The notes under the pieces were generated by a model that was given only the letters and a program-made list of their open reading frames with translations, made no database searches and was not told the DNA's origin. This document shows positions 8,287-16,699 of a stretch of DNA of 64,000 nucleotides, piece after piece (positions within the stretch are counted from its first letter, which is position 1; each line of letters starts with the position of its first letter). This stretch comes from Falsiroseomonas bella (GTDB lineage: Bacteria > Pseudomonadota > Alphaproteobacteria > Acetobacterales > Acetobacteraceae): assembly GCF_003173615.1 (NCBI RefSeq), contig NZ_QGNA01000002.1, forward strand, positions 744,001-808,000. Direction: 5' to 3'. Position numbers and translations under genes: made by a program.

Positions 8287-9426
8287 CTAGGGAGCCCCGC
8301 CCGCAGCAGTTCCGACGGCCACCGCCGCGACGGCGCGGGCGATCGCCTCCGCGCGCGGCAGGTCGATGCTCATCGGCCAACGGTCCTCAGGCGCGTGGAA
8401 CCAGGGATTTTCGCCGATCAGCGACAGATAGCGCCCGCCGCGGCTCTCGATCTCATGCGCCTCGCCATTCGCCTTGCCGCCCGTCACGACCTCCAGCGGC
8501 GCGCGCGGGTGCCCTGCCGCGACAAGGGCATCGGCCATGCGATCCGCCAGCCCCCGCACATTGCTCCGCACGGTGAGCTGCGGCGCCTCTGCGCAGCCGA
8601 GATTGGCGCCGAGATGGATCACCAGCGCACTGTCGGAGGCCAGTTCCGGCTCCGCCGCGAAGGCGTGATGCGCGCCGACATGCCCGATCTCGTGCCCGCA
8701 GGTGGCGAGCGCGACGACGGCCCGCTGCCTCGGCGCGGCGGCGAGCGCGCGCAGCGCCTCCAGCCAGGCGAGGATACCGCCGGCGCGCTCGGCCGTGCTG
8801 GTCCACCAGGAGGTCCGCGGCGTCAGCAGCAGCAGGGGCGGCGCCGTGCCGGGCAGGTCGGCGCGGACATTGGCGCTGCGCGTCGCCTCGCGCGCCCCCT
8901 GCACGACCAGCCTTGCCGGCGAACCCTGGGCGGCCAGCGCCGCCAGCCTGGCCGCCTCCCGCCCCGCCACCTGCAGCACCGGCGGTCCGAAGGGGGCGGC
9001 GATGTCGTGCGCGTTGAGCGGCGCGAGGCTGTCCGGCCTGGTCCGCAAGGCCACCACGATCCCGGCATGTCGGCTGTCGCGGCGGGCGAGGGCGAAGGGA
9101 TTCCCCGGCAGGCTCGCCGCGCGCGGCGGCATCTCGACGAAGCCGACCGTGGCGCCCGAGCCGAGCGCCCCGAGCGCCCCCGAGACACCGTCGGCGCCCG
9201 TTGTGCCGCCGTCGAACAGCGGCAACCCCTCAACGCGCGCGCCGCCTGCCTCGAGCCAGGACGCGCCTGGGACGAAGCGCGAAAAGCTGACGGGATCTAG
9301 CCGCGCCGTGGCACCGGCCTGCACGGCGAGGTCGCACAGCCAGGCGGCCGAGGCGACATCGCCCTCGCCGCCTGCGCGGCGCTCGCCGAAGCCGTCATAG
9401 GCGGCGAAGAAATCGGCGGCCCTCAC
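8287..9426 (-). CDS. M28 peptidase-like protein with degenerate active site
   Basis: The 379-aa product starts at GTG overlapping the TGA of the upstream Bug receptor gene (GTGA), so translation is coupled. The end of the protein matches M28 zinc peptidases: SANVRADLPG (about 184-193), a CGHEIGHVGAHHAF stretch (243-256) where M28 enzymes have GGEEIGLLGS, and WFHAPEDRW (342-350) resembling the final His motif. The usual first H-x-D pair is replaced by TPRTSWWTS, the catalytic Glu by His245, and the bridging Asp region reads ALVIHLGANLG. This suggests a non-catalytic or altered-chemistry relative. No signal peptide is obvious. Function unknown. Confidence 0.6.
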   Translation of the reverse strand: MRAADFFAAYDGFGERRAGGEGDVASAAWLCDLAVQAGATARLDPVSFSRFVPGASWLEAGGARVEGLPLFDGGTTGADGVSGALGALGSGATVGFVEMPPRAASLPGNPFALARRDSRHAGIVVALRTRPDSLAPLNAHDIAAPFGPPVLQVAGREAARLAALAAQGSPARLVVQGAREATRSANVRADLPGTAPPLLLLTPRTSWWTSTAERAGGILAWLEALRALAAAPRQRAVVALATCGHEIGHVGAHHAFAAEPELASDSALVIHLGANLGCAEAPQLTVRSNVRGLADRMADALVAAGHPRAPLEVVTGGKANGEAHEIESRGGRYLSLIGENPWFHAPEDRWPMSIDLPRAEAIARAVAAVAVGTAAGGAP

Positions 9427-10406
9427 TCCACGCGCGCCCCGGAGAACGCCACCAGCCGCTGCAGCCGCGCCACCTCCTGCGGCCAGTCCGCGGCATAGGC
9501 GGCCGGGGACGCCGAGAGCGTGATGGATCCGCCTTCCCGCGTCAGCGCCGCGCGCAGCTCGGCGTCCTCGGTCACCACGCGGTGCACGGCGTCGTGGATC
9601 CGCTGCACGATCGCGGGCGGAATGCCGGCCGGGCCGATCAGCGAGGAGCCGCTGATGATCACCGGGCCGTCCGGGATGGTCTCGGCCAGGGTCGGCATGT
9701 CGGGGAAGGCCTCCATGCGGCGCGACCCCGTCGTGACCAGCACGCGGATCGCGCCCTGCTGCGCGCGCGGCAGGGCGATGTTGCTGATGGCGAAGGCGAA
9801 ATCCACCTCGCCCTGCTCGACGGCGAGCGCCGCCTGGTTGGCGCCGCGATAGGGCACATGCGTCCCCTCCGCCCCGACCGCCTTCAGCAGCGCGGCCGCG
9901 GCCATGTGCGCCGGCGTGCCGACGCCGCCCGAGCCGTAGCGCAGCCCGCCGGCCGGCGAAGCCTTCGCGGCCGCGATCAGCTCCGCGATGGTCTTCCAGG
10001 GCGAGGCCGGCCGCACGCAGAGCAGCGCCGGGTTCTCGGCGATGGTGACGATCGGGGTGAAGTCGCGCAGCACGTCGTAGCCGGGATCGCGGCCCATCAC
10101 GCCGTGGGTGATCGCGGTGCCCCCGCCCCAGAGCAGTGTGGTGCCGTCGGGCGCCGCGCGCGCCACGGTCTGCGCGGCGATCAGCCCGCCGGCGCCGGCG
10201 CGATTCTCCACCACGATGGAGCCGCCGAGCGCCTCGGCGAGCTTCGCCGTCACGATCCGCGCAACCGTGTCGGAGGAGGCGCCGGGCGCAAAGGGCACGA
10301 TCACGCGCACCGGGCGCGGCGGCCAGTTCGCCGCCGCATCCGCCTGCGCCCGGGCGGGGCGGGCAAGCAGGGCCAAGGGCGCAAGGGCAAGGCCACGGCG
10401 GCGCAT
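9423..10406 (-). CDS. Bug/TctC family tripartite tricarboxylate-type binding protein
   Basis: The 327-residue precursor carries an export signal MRRRGLALAPLALLARPARAQA with cleavage after AQA. The mature part has the Bug hallmarks WPPRPVRVIVPFAPGASSDTVAR, VVENRAGAGG, PDGTTLLWG and HVPYRGANQAALA. Bug proteins bind carboxylates or other small ligands in the periplasm for TctAB permeases or for signalling. No tctA/tctB gene is adjacent; instead the next gene is an M28-like protein coupled by a GTGA overlap. The ATG is supported by GGAGGAG about 8 bases upstream. Ligand is unknown. Confidence 0.9.
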   Translation of the reverse strand: MRRRGLALAPLALLARPARAQADAAANWPPRPVRVIVPFAPGASSDTVARIVTAKLAEALGGSIVVENRAGAGGLIAAQTVARAAPDGTTLLWGGGTAITHGVMGRDPGYDVLRDFTPIVTIAENPALLCVRPASPWKTIAELIAAAKASPAGGLRYGSGGVGTPAHMAAAALLKAVGAEGTHVPYRGANQAALAVEQGEVDFAFAISNIALPRAQQGAIRVLVTTGSRRMEAFPDMPTLAETIPDGPVIISGSSLIGPAGIPPAIVQRIHDAVHRVVTEDAELRAALTREGGSITLSASPAAYAADWPQEVARLQRLVAFSGARVE

Positions 10407-10473
10407 CACGCATCTCCTCCCCATCGTGTCGGCAGGAGCATGCGCCGATCGCCCGCGCGGCGCGAGAGGCGGG

Positions 10474-11352
10474 CTACAGCCGTTCCGGCGCGAAGGTGTC
10501 GCAGGATTCGAGGCGGCCGCTCTCCAGCCCCGCGCGGAACCAGCGGGCGCGCTGGGCGGAGCTGCCATGGGTGAAGCTTTCGGGCACCACATAGCCGCGC
10601 GCCTGGCGCTGCAGCCGGTCGTCGCCCACTGCGGCGGCGGCGTTCAGCCCTTCCTCGATGTCGCCGCGCTCCAGGATCTGCCGCGCCTCATGCGCGCGCC
10701 GCGCCCAGAGGCCGGCAAGGCAATCGGCCTGCAGTTCCACCCGCACCTGCAGCGAATTCGCCTCCGCCTGGCTCGCCTGGCGCTTCAGCGCCTCCACGCG
10801 CTGCAGGACGCCAAGCTGGTTCTGCACATGGTGCCCGACCTCATGGGCGATGATGTAGGCTGCGGCGAAGTCGCCGCTGGCGCCGACCTTGCGCTGCAGG
10901 TCCGCCATGAAGTCGAGGTCGATATAGACCTTGCTGTCGCCCGGGCAGTAGAACGGCCCCACCTGCGCCTGGGCCACGCCACAGGCGCTCTGCACCGCGC
11001 CGGAATAGAGCACCAGCACCGGTTCCTGGTAGCGACGGCCCAGGCTCTGGAAGATCGGGTTCCAGACATCCTCGGTCTCGGCCAGCACGCGACTGGCGAA
11101 GCGCCCGCCGGCGTCGTCGGCGGGCGGGGCGCCGCGCTCGACGGCGCTCGGCGCGGGCGCCTGCGGCATCGGGCCGCCGCCCGACATGATCACGCCGGGA
11201 TCCACGCCGAACAGCAGCGCAAGGACGAGCAGCACGACGGTGCCGAGCCCGCCCCCCACAACCATGCCGCCACGCCCCCGGCCACGCCCGCCCATGCCGC
11301 GGCCGCGCCGGTCCTCCACGTTCTGGCTTTCGCGCCCGCCTTCCAGCCGCAT
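10474..11352 (-). CDS. YpfJ-family neutral zinc metallopeptidase
   Basis: The 292-aa protein has an Arg/Gly-rich cytosolic start, one transmembrane segment (about 31-50, VVGGGLGTVVLLVLALLFGV) and a periplasmic zinc peptidase domain with HEVGHH at 170-175 and the third ligand glutamate probably in RVELQADCLAG. Other family marks are FYCPGDSKVYIDLDF and the C-terminal SFTHGSSAQRARWF. YpfJ/YgjP-like proteins are poorly characterised membrane-anchored peptidases. Length and motif order match the family. It lies alone between the Bug receptor and the racemase-like gene on the same strand. Confidence 0.9.
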   Translation of the reverse strand: MRLEGGRESQNVEDRRGRGMGGRGRGRGGMVVGGGLGTVVLLVLALLFGVDPGVIMSGGGPMPQAPAPSAVERGAPPADDAGGRFASRVLAETEDVWNPIFQSLGRRYQEPVLVLYSGAVQSACGVAQAQVGPFYCPGDSKVYIDLDFMADLQRKVGASGDFAAAYIIAHEVGHHVQNQLGVLQRVEALKRQASQAEANSLQVRVELQADCLAGLWARRAHEARQILERGDIEEGLNAAAAVGDDRLQRQARGYVVPESFTHGSSAQRARWFRAGLESGRLESCDTFAPERL

Positions 11353-11373
11353 GATCGGTCTCCGTCCCCGTGC

Positions 11374-12108
11374 TCAGCCGCCCTTGAGCAGCGCCGCCAG
11401 CGCCGGGGAGAGGCCGGTCGCCTCGCGCCCCGAAGGCGCCGCATACCCGCCTGTGGCCGGCTTCGGCAGGCCGAGCGCCACCAACATCTCCGCGAGCTTC
11501 ACCGCGCAGGCGATGCCGTCCAGCAACGGCACCGTCGCGCGCGGCTGCAGCACGCGGTCCATCCCCGCCAGCGCGGCGCCGGCCAGCACCACCGCATCCG
11601 CACGCCGGGACAGCTCCACGATCGCCTCCAGCAGCATCGCCTGTGCGCCTTCGGGATCGCGGATCGCCTCCTGGGCGGTGGCGCTGATCGCCGCGACCGC
11701 GGCGCAGCGCCCGGCGAGGCCGTGGCGCGCCACCAGCTCCTCATAGGGGGCGACGGCGGTGCCGAGCGTCAGTACCGCGAACTTCCCGCCCAGCAGGCAG
11801 GCGGCGAAGCAGGCGGCCTCGGTCATGCCGACCACCGGGCAGGGCATCAGCTGCCGCGCCGCGTCCAGCGCCGTGTCGTGGCTCACCGCCAGCACCACCG
11901 CATCCACCTTGCCCGCATGTTCCGCCAGCAGCGACAACAGCGCATGGGCGGCGATCGCGTTCTCGGCGCGCGTCGAGATCACGCGCGGCCCGAAGGCCGG
12001 CGTGGCGCCGAGGATCTCCGTCCCCGGCGCCGCGGCGCGGCGGGCGGCGGCGACGCAGGCCTCGGTGATGGCCTCGGTGGTGTTGGCATTGGCGACCAGG
12101 ACGCGCAT
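11374..12108 (-). CDS. Aspartate/glutamate/hydantoin racemase-family protein lacking both catalytic cysteines
   Basis: This 244-residue protein aligns with hydantoin racemases: MRVLVANANTTEAIT at the N terminus, GKFAVLTLGTAVAPYEELV in the middle, and VPLLDGIACAVKLAEML near the end. Two-base racemases of this fold use one Cys in each half. Where relatives read ACFGDPGL this protein reads AVSHDTAL (Ser76), and where they read LGCAGM it reads LAGAALAGM (Gly177). Both acid/base cysteines therefore appear absent, which argues against normal racemase chemistry; decarboxylase-like (maleate isomerase/AMDase-type) or non-catalytic roles are alternatives. The stop lies 21 bp from the YpfJ gene start. 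Confidence 0.75.
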   Translation of the reverse strand: MRVLVANANTTEAITEACVAAARRAAAPGTEILGATPAFGPRVISTRAENAIAAHALLSLLAEHAGKVDAVVLAVSHDTALDAARQLMPCPVVGMTEAACFAACLLGGKFAVLTLGTAVAPYEELVARHGLAGRCAAVAAISATAQEAIRDPEGAQAMLLEAIVELSRRADAVVLAGAALAGMDRVLQPRATVPLLDGIACAVKLAEMLVALGLPKPATGGYAAPSGREATGLSPALAALLKGG

Positions 12109-12183
12109 CCGCCCAATCTCGCCCGCCCAAGCCGGCGTTGCAACGCATCGCGCCCGCGGACGGATGCGGCTAGGATGGGCGTC

Positions 12184-12894
12184 ATGGAATTCGAAGCCTT
12201 CGACGGCCTGCTGCTGGACGTCGAGGAGCCGCGGCTGGCCCACGCCCTCGATGCGCTGCGGCGCGGCGTGTACGAGGGGCGCGAGGTGCGGCTGGTGAAG
12301 ACGCTGCTCCGGCCGGGCCAGCGTGTCATGGAACTCGGCACCTGCACGGGCTTCGTGGCGATGCAGGCGGCCCGCATCGTCGGGCCGGAGAATGTCTTCT
12401 GCTACGAGGCGCATCCGGACAACGTGGCGCTCGCCCGCCGGCATTTCGCGGCGAACGGCATGGCGATCGCGCTGGCGCATGGCGTCCTGGCGCCAAGGCG
12501 CCGCCTGGCGGAGGACCCGGCGACGGAGATCATCTTCCACCTCTCCGGCTCCATCGTGTCCTCCGCCCTGTCGCCTGCCGGCATGAGCAGGTCGCGCGCG
12601 ATCCAGGTGCCGCTGCTCTGCCTGGAGGAGGAGATCGAACGCCACCGCGTCACGGCCATGATCGTGGATATCGAGGGCGGGGAAGTCGAGTTGCTGGGCG
12701 GGTCGGCCCTCGACGGCATAGAGGCGATCATCATGGAAACCCACTACCGGAAGGCCGGGGTGCGGAAGACGAACACCATGATCGCGCATCTCATCGCGCA
12801 AGGCTTCCGGCTCGACCTGCGGCACTCCGCCGCGGAGGTGGTGCATCTCTACCGCACCGGCACCGGTCCGGAGGCCGGCGAGGCCGCTGGCTGA
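12184..12894 (+). CDS. FkbM-family SAM-dependent methyltransferase
   Basis: The 236-aa protein has motif I of class I methyltransferases, VMELGTCTGFVAMQAA (about 50-65), followed by CYEAHPDNVALARRHF, typical of FkbM enzymes, and a late VDIEGGEVELLGGS motif, the FkbM signature for the substrate/catalytic Asp-Glu. FkbM proteins O-methylate sugars, polyketides or other small molecules. I chose ATG 12184 because AGGA sits about 8 bases upstream; ATG 12175 is in frame three codons earlier. The gene is divergent from the racemase-like gene and converges on the TauD-like gene with no gap. Substrate unknown. Confidence 0.82.
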   Translation: MEFEAFDGLLLDVEEPRLAHALDALRRGVYEGREVRLVKTLLRPGQRVMELGTCTGFVAMQAARIVGPENVFCYEAHPDNVALARRHFAANGMAIALAHGVLAPRRRLAEDPATEIIFHLSGSIVSSALSPAGMSRSRAIQVPLLCLEEEIERHRVTAMIVDIEGGEVELLGGSALDGIEAIIMETHYRKAGVRKTNTMIAHLIAQGFRLDLRHSAAEVVHLYRTGTGPEAGEAAG

Positions 12895-13890
12895 TCAGCC
12901 GCCGACCATGCCGCTGCCGCCGGCCGGCGCCGGGCCCTGGCCCACCGCCGCGAGGCCATGCGGCAGGGCGCGCGAGCTCGGCGTGACCAGCAGCAGCCGC
13001 AGCGCCTGGCGCACCGCCCCGGCGTCGCCCTCCACCGCCTCGGCCCGGCGCTTCCAGACCAGCAGCGGGTTGAACAGCAGCACGTCGCCCGGCCGCACCT
13101 CCATGCGCAAGGCCAGCCCGGCTTCGGCGCAGACCGCATCCAGCGCGTCCAGCGCCTCGACCTGTGCGGCGGTGAGCCGCGGCGTCTCGGGCAGGCGCTG
13201 CGCCGCCTCGATCGCGTCGCGCGCGTAGCGGCCGACGAAGGCGCCGGAGGCCGTGCTGAACACCGGCAGTTCCACCACGGTCGGCGTCGTGCCCTGCGCC
13301 TGCAGCAGCAGATGCGGCATCGGGCCGTAGAGAAGCTCCAGCGCGGACCGGTTCCGCTTCAGCATCTCGTTATGGACGGCCGCCGCCGAGACCAGCATCA
13401 CCGGATCCACATCCGGCGGCTGGCGCAAGGTGAGAAGGGCGACGATGTCTGCGCCGTCGGCGTGGAAGCGCCAGCGCGTGGCGCCCGTCGCCGGGCTTTC
13501 GAGACGATGCACCGCCTCGCCCGCCGGCCCCTGCGGCAGCGCGCGACCGAGATGGGCGCCGAGCACCAGCAGCAGCGCCTCCGCCGCCGCCTCGTCCCCC
13601 CCCAGGCGATCGAGATTGAGGCCGCGCAGCAGCACGAGGCCGCGGCCGGTGTCGAGCCGGCTCGCCGCCTGGCGCAGCACGGCGCCGAGGCGCGGCAGCG
13701 GCGCCTCGGCGGCGCTTGCGGGGGCGCGGCCGCCGAGCGTGCCGAGCACCGCCTCGATCTCGGCGGCATCCTCGGCGCCGAGCGGCATCATCCAGTCGGC
13801 GGGGTGGAGATCCTCGGCGCGCCAGGCGGCAGATCCGGCCTGGGGCACGAGACGCGGGCGCGGCCCGGGGGGAGGGGTGGTTGCGCTCAT
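12895..13890 (-). CDS. TauD/TfdA-like dioxygenase-fold protein, distal metal His replaced
   Basis: The 331-residue protein resembles TauD/TfdA Fe(II)/2-oxoglutarate dioxygenases. RFHADGADIVALL supplies His143 and Asp145 of the 2-His-1-carboxylate facial triad, GLVLLRGLNL is the typical early strand, and VRQALRLLLV (Arg298) matches the 2-oxoglutarate-binding arginine region. The C-terminal motif GDVLLFNPLLVWKRRAE corresponds to family GDIQFxNNxxxLHxR, with Trp279 where the third ligand His should be. Iron chemistry may therefore be lost or changed. It reads convergently onto the methyltransferase gene and divergently from the M20 peptidase gene across a 113-bp gap. Confidence 0.75.
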   Translation of the reverse strand: MSATTPPPGPRPRLVPQAGSAAWRAEDLHPADWMMPLGAEDAAEIEAVLGTLGGRAPASAAEAPLPRLGAVLRQAASRLDTGRGLVLLRGLNLDRLGGDEAAAEALLLVLGAHLGRALPQGPAGEAVHRLESPATGATRWRFHADGADIVALLTLRQPPDVDPVMLVSAAAVHNEMLKRNRSALELLYGPMPHLLLQAQGTTPTVVELPVFSTASGAFVGRYARDAIEAAQRLPETPRLTAAQVEALDALDAVCAEAGLALRMEVRPGDVLLFNPLLVWKRRAEAVEGDAGAVRQALRLLLVTPSSRALPHGLAAVGQGPAPAGGSGMVGG

Positions 13891-14003
13891 CGTGCCGAGG
13901 CTAGCAGGCGGCGGCGGCCGCGACACCTGCGGCCTGCGCGGGATGGCCTTGCCGTCTCTGCGCCGCGACCGCAGGCTGTCGGCAGACTGCCGGAGATCGC
14001 CCG

Positions 14004-15161
14004 ATGGATGCCGTCCCAACCCGCCACCCCGCGCTCGACCTGCCCTTCGACGCCGAGGCCATCCTGGCCGGCCTGCGCCCCTGGGTGGAATGCGAATCCC
14101 CCACCTTCGACCCCGCCGCCGTGAACCGGATGATGGATCTGGCGGGGCGGGAGCTTGCGCTGCTCGGCGCGCGCGTCGAGCGGATCGCCGGCCGCATGGG
14201 CTTCGGCGACTGCGTGCGCGCCCGCTTCCCCCATGCCGCGGGGGAAGCCGCGCCGGGCATCCTGGTGCTGGCGCATCTCGACACGGTCCATCCCGTCGGC
14301 ACGCTGCAGAAGCTGCCCTGGCGGCGCGACGGCGGCACGGTGCGCGGCCCGGGCATCTTCGACATGAAGGGCGGCACCTATCTGGCGGTGGAGGCGATCC
14401 GCCGGCTCGGCCAGGCCGGCATGGCGACGCCGCTGCCCGTCACCTTCCTGCTGACCTCGGACGAGGAGGTGGGCAGCCCCTCTACCCGCGACCTGATCGA
14501 GGCGGAGGCTGCGCGCGCGAAGTTCGTGCTGGTGCCGGAACCGGCGCGGCCGGATGGCGGCGTGGTGAGCGGCCGCTACGCCATCGCGCGCTTCAACCTG
14601 CGCACCACCGGCCGGCCGAGTCACGCGGGCTCCACGCTTTCCGAAGGGCGCAGCGCGATCCGCGAGATGTGCCGCCAGGTGCTGGCGATCGAGGCGATGA
14701 CGACGGAGGACTGCACCTTCTCCGCCGGCGTCATCCGCGGCGGGCAATGGGTGAACTGCGTGGCCACGCATTGCGACCTGGAGGTGCTGAGCATGGCGAA
14801 GCGCCAGGCCGACCTCGATGCCGGCGTGGAGCGCATGCTCGCGCTGACATCCTCGACGCCCGACGTCGTGCTGGAGGTGAAGCGCGGCGTCACGCGCCCG
14901 GTGTGGGAGCCCGACGCCGGCGTCATGGCGCTGTATGCCCATGCGCGTGGCCTGGCGCAGGCGATCGGCTTCGACATCAACCACCAGAGCAGCGGCGGCG
15001 GATCGGACGGCAACTTCACGGGTGCCATGGGCATCCCGACGCTGGACGGGCTCGGGATCGGCGGAACGGGCGCGCATACGCTCGACGAGCACATCACCGT
15101 GGGCAGCCTGGTGCCGCGGGCGCGGCTGCTGGCGGGGCTGTTCGCCACACTCGGCCGTTGA
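14004..15161 (+). CDS. M20 family metallopeptidase (glutamate carboxypeptidase-like)
   Basis: The 385-aa enzyme has the full M20 metal site: LVLAHLDTVHPVGT (His-x-Asp), GIFDMKGG (bridging Asp), TSDEEVGS (catalytic Glu-Glu), VLVPEPA and the late SGGGSDGNFTG plus GAHTLDEHITV. This arrangement is that of carboxypeptidase G2/PepT-like enzymes with a dimerisation insert in the middle (about 180-290). It hydrolyses a C-terminal amino acid or N-acyl amino acid in the cytosol. A TRAP operon begins about 80 bp downstream on the same strand, so the two may serve one imported substrate; that link is an inference. Confidence 0.9.
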   Translation: MDAVPTRHPALDLPFDAEAILAGLRPWVECESPTFDPAAVNRMMDLAGRELALLGARVERIAGRMGFGDCVRARFPHAAGEAAPGILVLAHLDTVHPVGTLQKLPWRRDGGTVRGPGIFDMKGGTYLAVEAIRRLGQAGMATPLPVTFLLTSDEEVGSPSTRDLIEAEAARAKFVLVPEPARPDGGVVSGRYAIARFNLRTTGRPSHAGSTLSEGRSAIREMCRQVLAIEAMTTEDCTFSAGVIRGGQWVNCVATHCDLEVLSMAKRQADLDAGVERMLALTSSTPDVVLEVKRGVTRPVWEPDAGVMALYAHARGLAQAIGFDINHQSSGGGSDGNFTGAMGIPTLDGLGIGGTGAHTLDEHITVGSLVPRARLLAGLFATLGR

Positions 15162-15241
15162 CGCCGCCCCCGTTCCGGGAGTGCGATGACGCCAGGGGCG
15201 GCCCCGACACGCCCCGCTGAGGGATGGAAAGGGCCAGGACC

Positions 15242-16225
15242 ATGACGATCCGCCGTCGCGCGATTCTCGCCGGCGCCGCGCTGGGCGCGCTCGCTGCGCC
15301 GACCACGCTGCGCGCCCAGGCCACCGTGGTGCGCTGGGGCGACCTGCTGCCCGCGAACCACCCGCAGGTGCTGATGATCGAGCGGATCGCGGCCGAGCTG
15401 CGCGACAAGACCTCCGGCCGCATCCAGATCCAGGCCTTCCCGGGCGGCCAGCTCGGCAGCGGGCGCGACATGATGGAGGCCGTCTCGGCCGGCGCGCTGC
15501 AATTCACCACGGACGGCGCCGGCGCGCTCGGCGCCTTCCTGCCCGCGCTGACGCTGTTCGAGGCGCCGTATCTCTGGCGCGACGCCGCGCATCTGGCCAA
15601 GGCCTCCGGCACGCCGGTCTTCGGGCGGATGAATGACGAGCTCGTCTCCCGCCGCGGCATGCGGATGCTCAACGTCACCTATTACGGCAAGCGGCACCTG
15701 ACGGCCGGCAGCCGGCAGGTGCGCAGCCCCGCGGACATGCAGGGCTTCCGGCTTCGCGTGCCGCCGGTGGATGTGTTCCGCGCCATGGCCGAGGCCTGGG
15801 GCGCGCGCGCCACGCCGATCGCCTTCCCCGAGCTGTATCTGGCGCTCAGCCAGGGCGCGGTGGACGGGCAGGAGAACCCGCTGCCCACCATCCAGTCCGC
15901 CAAGCTGTTCGAGGTGCAGAAATTCCTGGTGCTGACCGAGCACATCATAACGCCGCGCATCATCATCGTGAACGATGCCTTCTGGCGCGGCCTGCGCGCG
16001 CCGGACCGCGACGCGATGCAGGCCGCCTTCGCTTCCGCCGCCGCCTGGCAGGACCAGGAATTGCTGGCGCAGGAGGCGCGCGCGGTGAGTGAGTTGCGCG
16101 GCGCCGGGATGACGGTGATCGAGCCCGACGTCGCCGCCTGGAGCGCGCCGGTGCTGGCCAAGGTCCCCGCGCAGTTCGAGAGCCGCTGGGGCCGCGGCGC
16201 CTTCGATGCGCTGAAGGCGCTGTAG
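15242..16225 (+). CDS. dctP: TRAP transporter substrate-binding protein DctP
   Basis: The 327-residue precursor has a twin-arginine signal MTIRRRAILAGAALGALAA ending in RAQA. The mature receptor shows the DctP pattern PANHPQVLMIERIAAELRDKTSGRIQIQAFPGGQLGS, the conserved MQGFRLRVPPV and GAVDGQENPL, which positions the carboxylate-binding Arg. It delivers an organic acid to the membrane subunits encoded immediately downstream (dctQ begins 6 bp after the stop). A longer in-frame ATG 18 bases upstream exists, but the Tat motif sits better with ATG 15242. Ligand identity is not readable. Confidence 0.92.
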   Translation: MTIRRRAILAGAALGALAAPTTLRAQATVVRWGDLLPANHPQVLMIERIAAELRDKTSGRIQIQAFPGGQLGSGRDMMEAVSAGALQFTTDGAGALGAFLPALTLFEAPYLWRDAAHLAKASGTPVFGRMNDELVSRRGMRMLNVTYYGKRHLTAGSRQVRSPADMQGFRLRVPPVDVFRAMAEAWGARATPIAFPELYLALSQGAVDGQENPLPTIQSAKLFEVQKFLVLTEHIITPRIIIVNDAFWRGLRAPDRDAMQAAFASAAAWQDQELLAQEARAVSELRGAGMTVIEPDVAAWSAPVLAKVPAQFESRWGRGAFDALKAL

Positions 16226-16231
16226 CCGCGC

Positions 16232-16699
16232 GTGACGCGCCTTTCCGGCTGGCTCGACGGCGCGCTCCGCGTCGTCGCGGTGCTGCTGCTGGTTTCGCTG
16301 CTGCTGGCGGTGATGACGGGCGTCGTCTCCCGCCAGCTCGGCGATCCGGTGAGCTGGTCGGACGAGGCGGCGCAGTATCTGCTGGTCTGGACCGGCTTCG
16401 CCGGCTGGATGATCGGCGCGCGCGGGCGCGAGCATATCCGCATCGGCGCGGTCGTGGACCTGCTGCCGGGCGGCGCCCGTCGCGCGGCGGAGGCGCTGAT
16501 CCAGCTGCTTTGCCTTATCTTCGCGCTGGCGCTGCTGTGGTGGGGCTGGCCGCTGATCGAGCGGAACTGGGACGTGGAATGGGTCAGCCTGCCGCTGCCG
16601 GCAGGGCTGCTCTATGTGCCCGTCCCCTTCGCCGCAGCATTGCTCGCCGGGCAGGCGCTGCTTGAGATGCTGCGCGCGATCCGGGGCGCGTCTCCGTGA
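16232..16699 (+). CDS. dctQ: TRAP transporter small permease DctQ
   Basis: This 155-aa protein, starting at GTG, has four hydrophobic segments and the DctQ hallmarks GVVSRQLGDPVSWSDEAAQYLLVWTGFAG and REHIRIGAVVDLLP. It forms the small membrane subunit that couples the receptor to the large permease. The reading frame overlaps the downstream dctM start by 4 nt (GTGA), typical of TRAP operons, so expression of the two membrane subunits is coupled. Confidence 0.92.
   Translation: MTRLSGWLDGALRVVAVLLLVSLLLAVMTGVVSRQLGDPVSWSDEAAQYLLVWTGFAGWMIGARGREHIRIGAVVDLLPGGARRAAEALIQLLCLIFALALLWWGWPLIERNWDVEWVSLPLPAGLLYVPVPFAAALLAGQALLEMLRAIRGASP

Noticed and set aside
12895-14019. Longer start for the TauD-like gene
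   Set aside because: The extra N-terminal residues are Arg/Ser-rich and unlike the family, and would extend into the M20 peptidase start.
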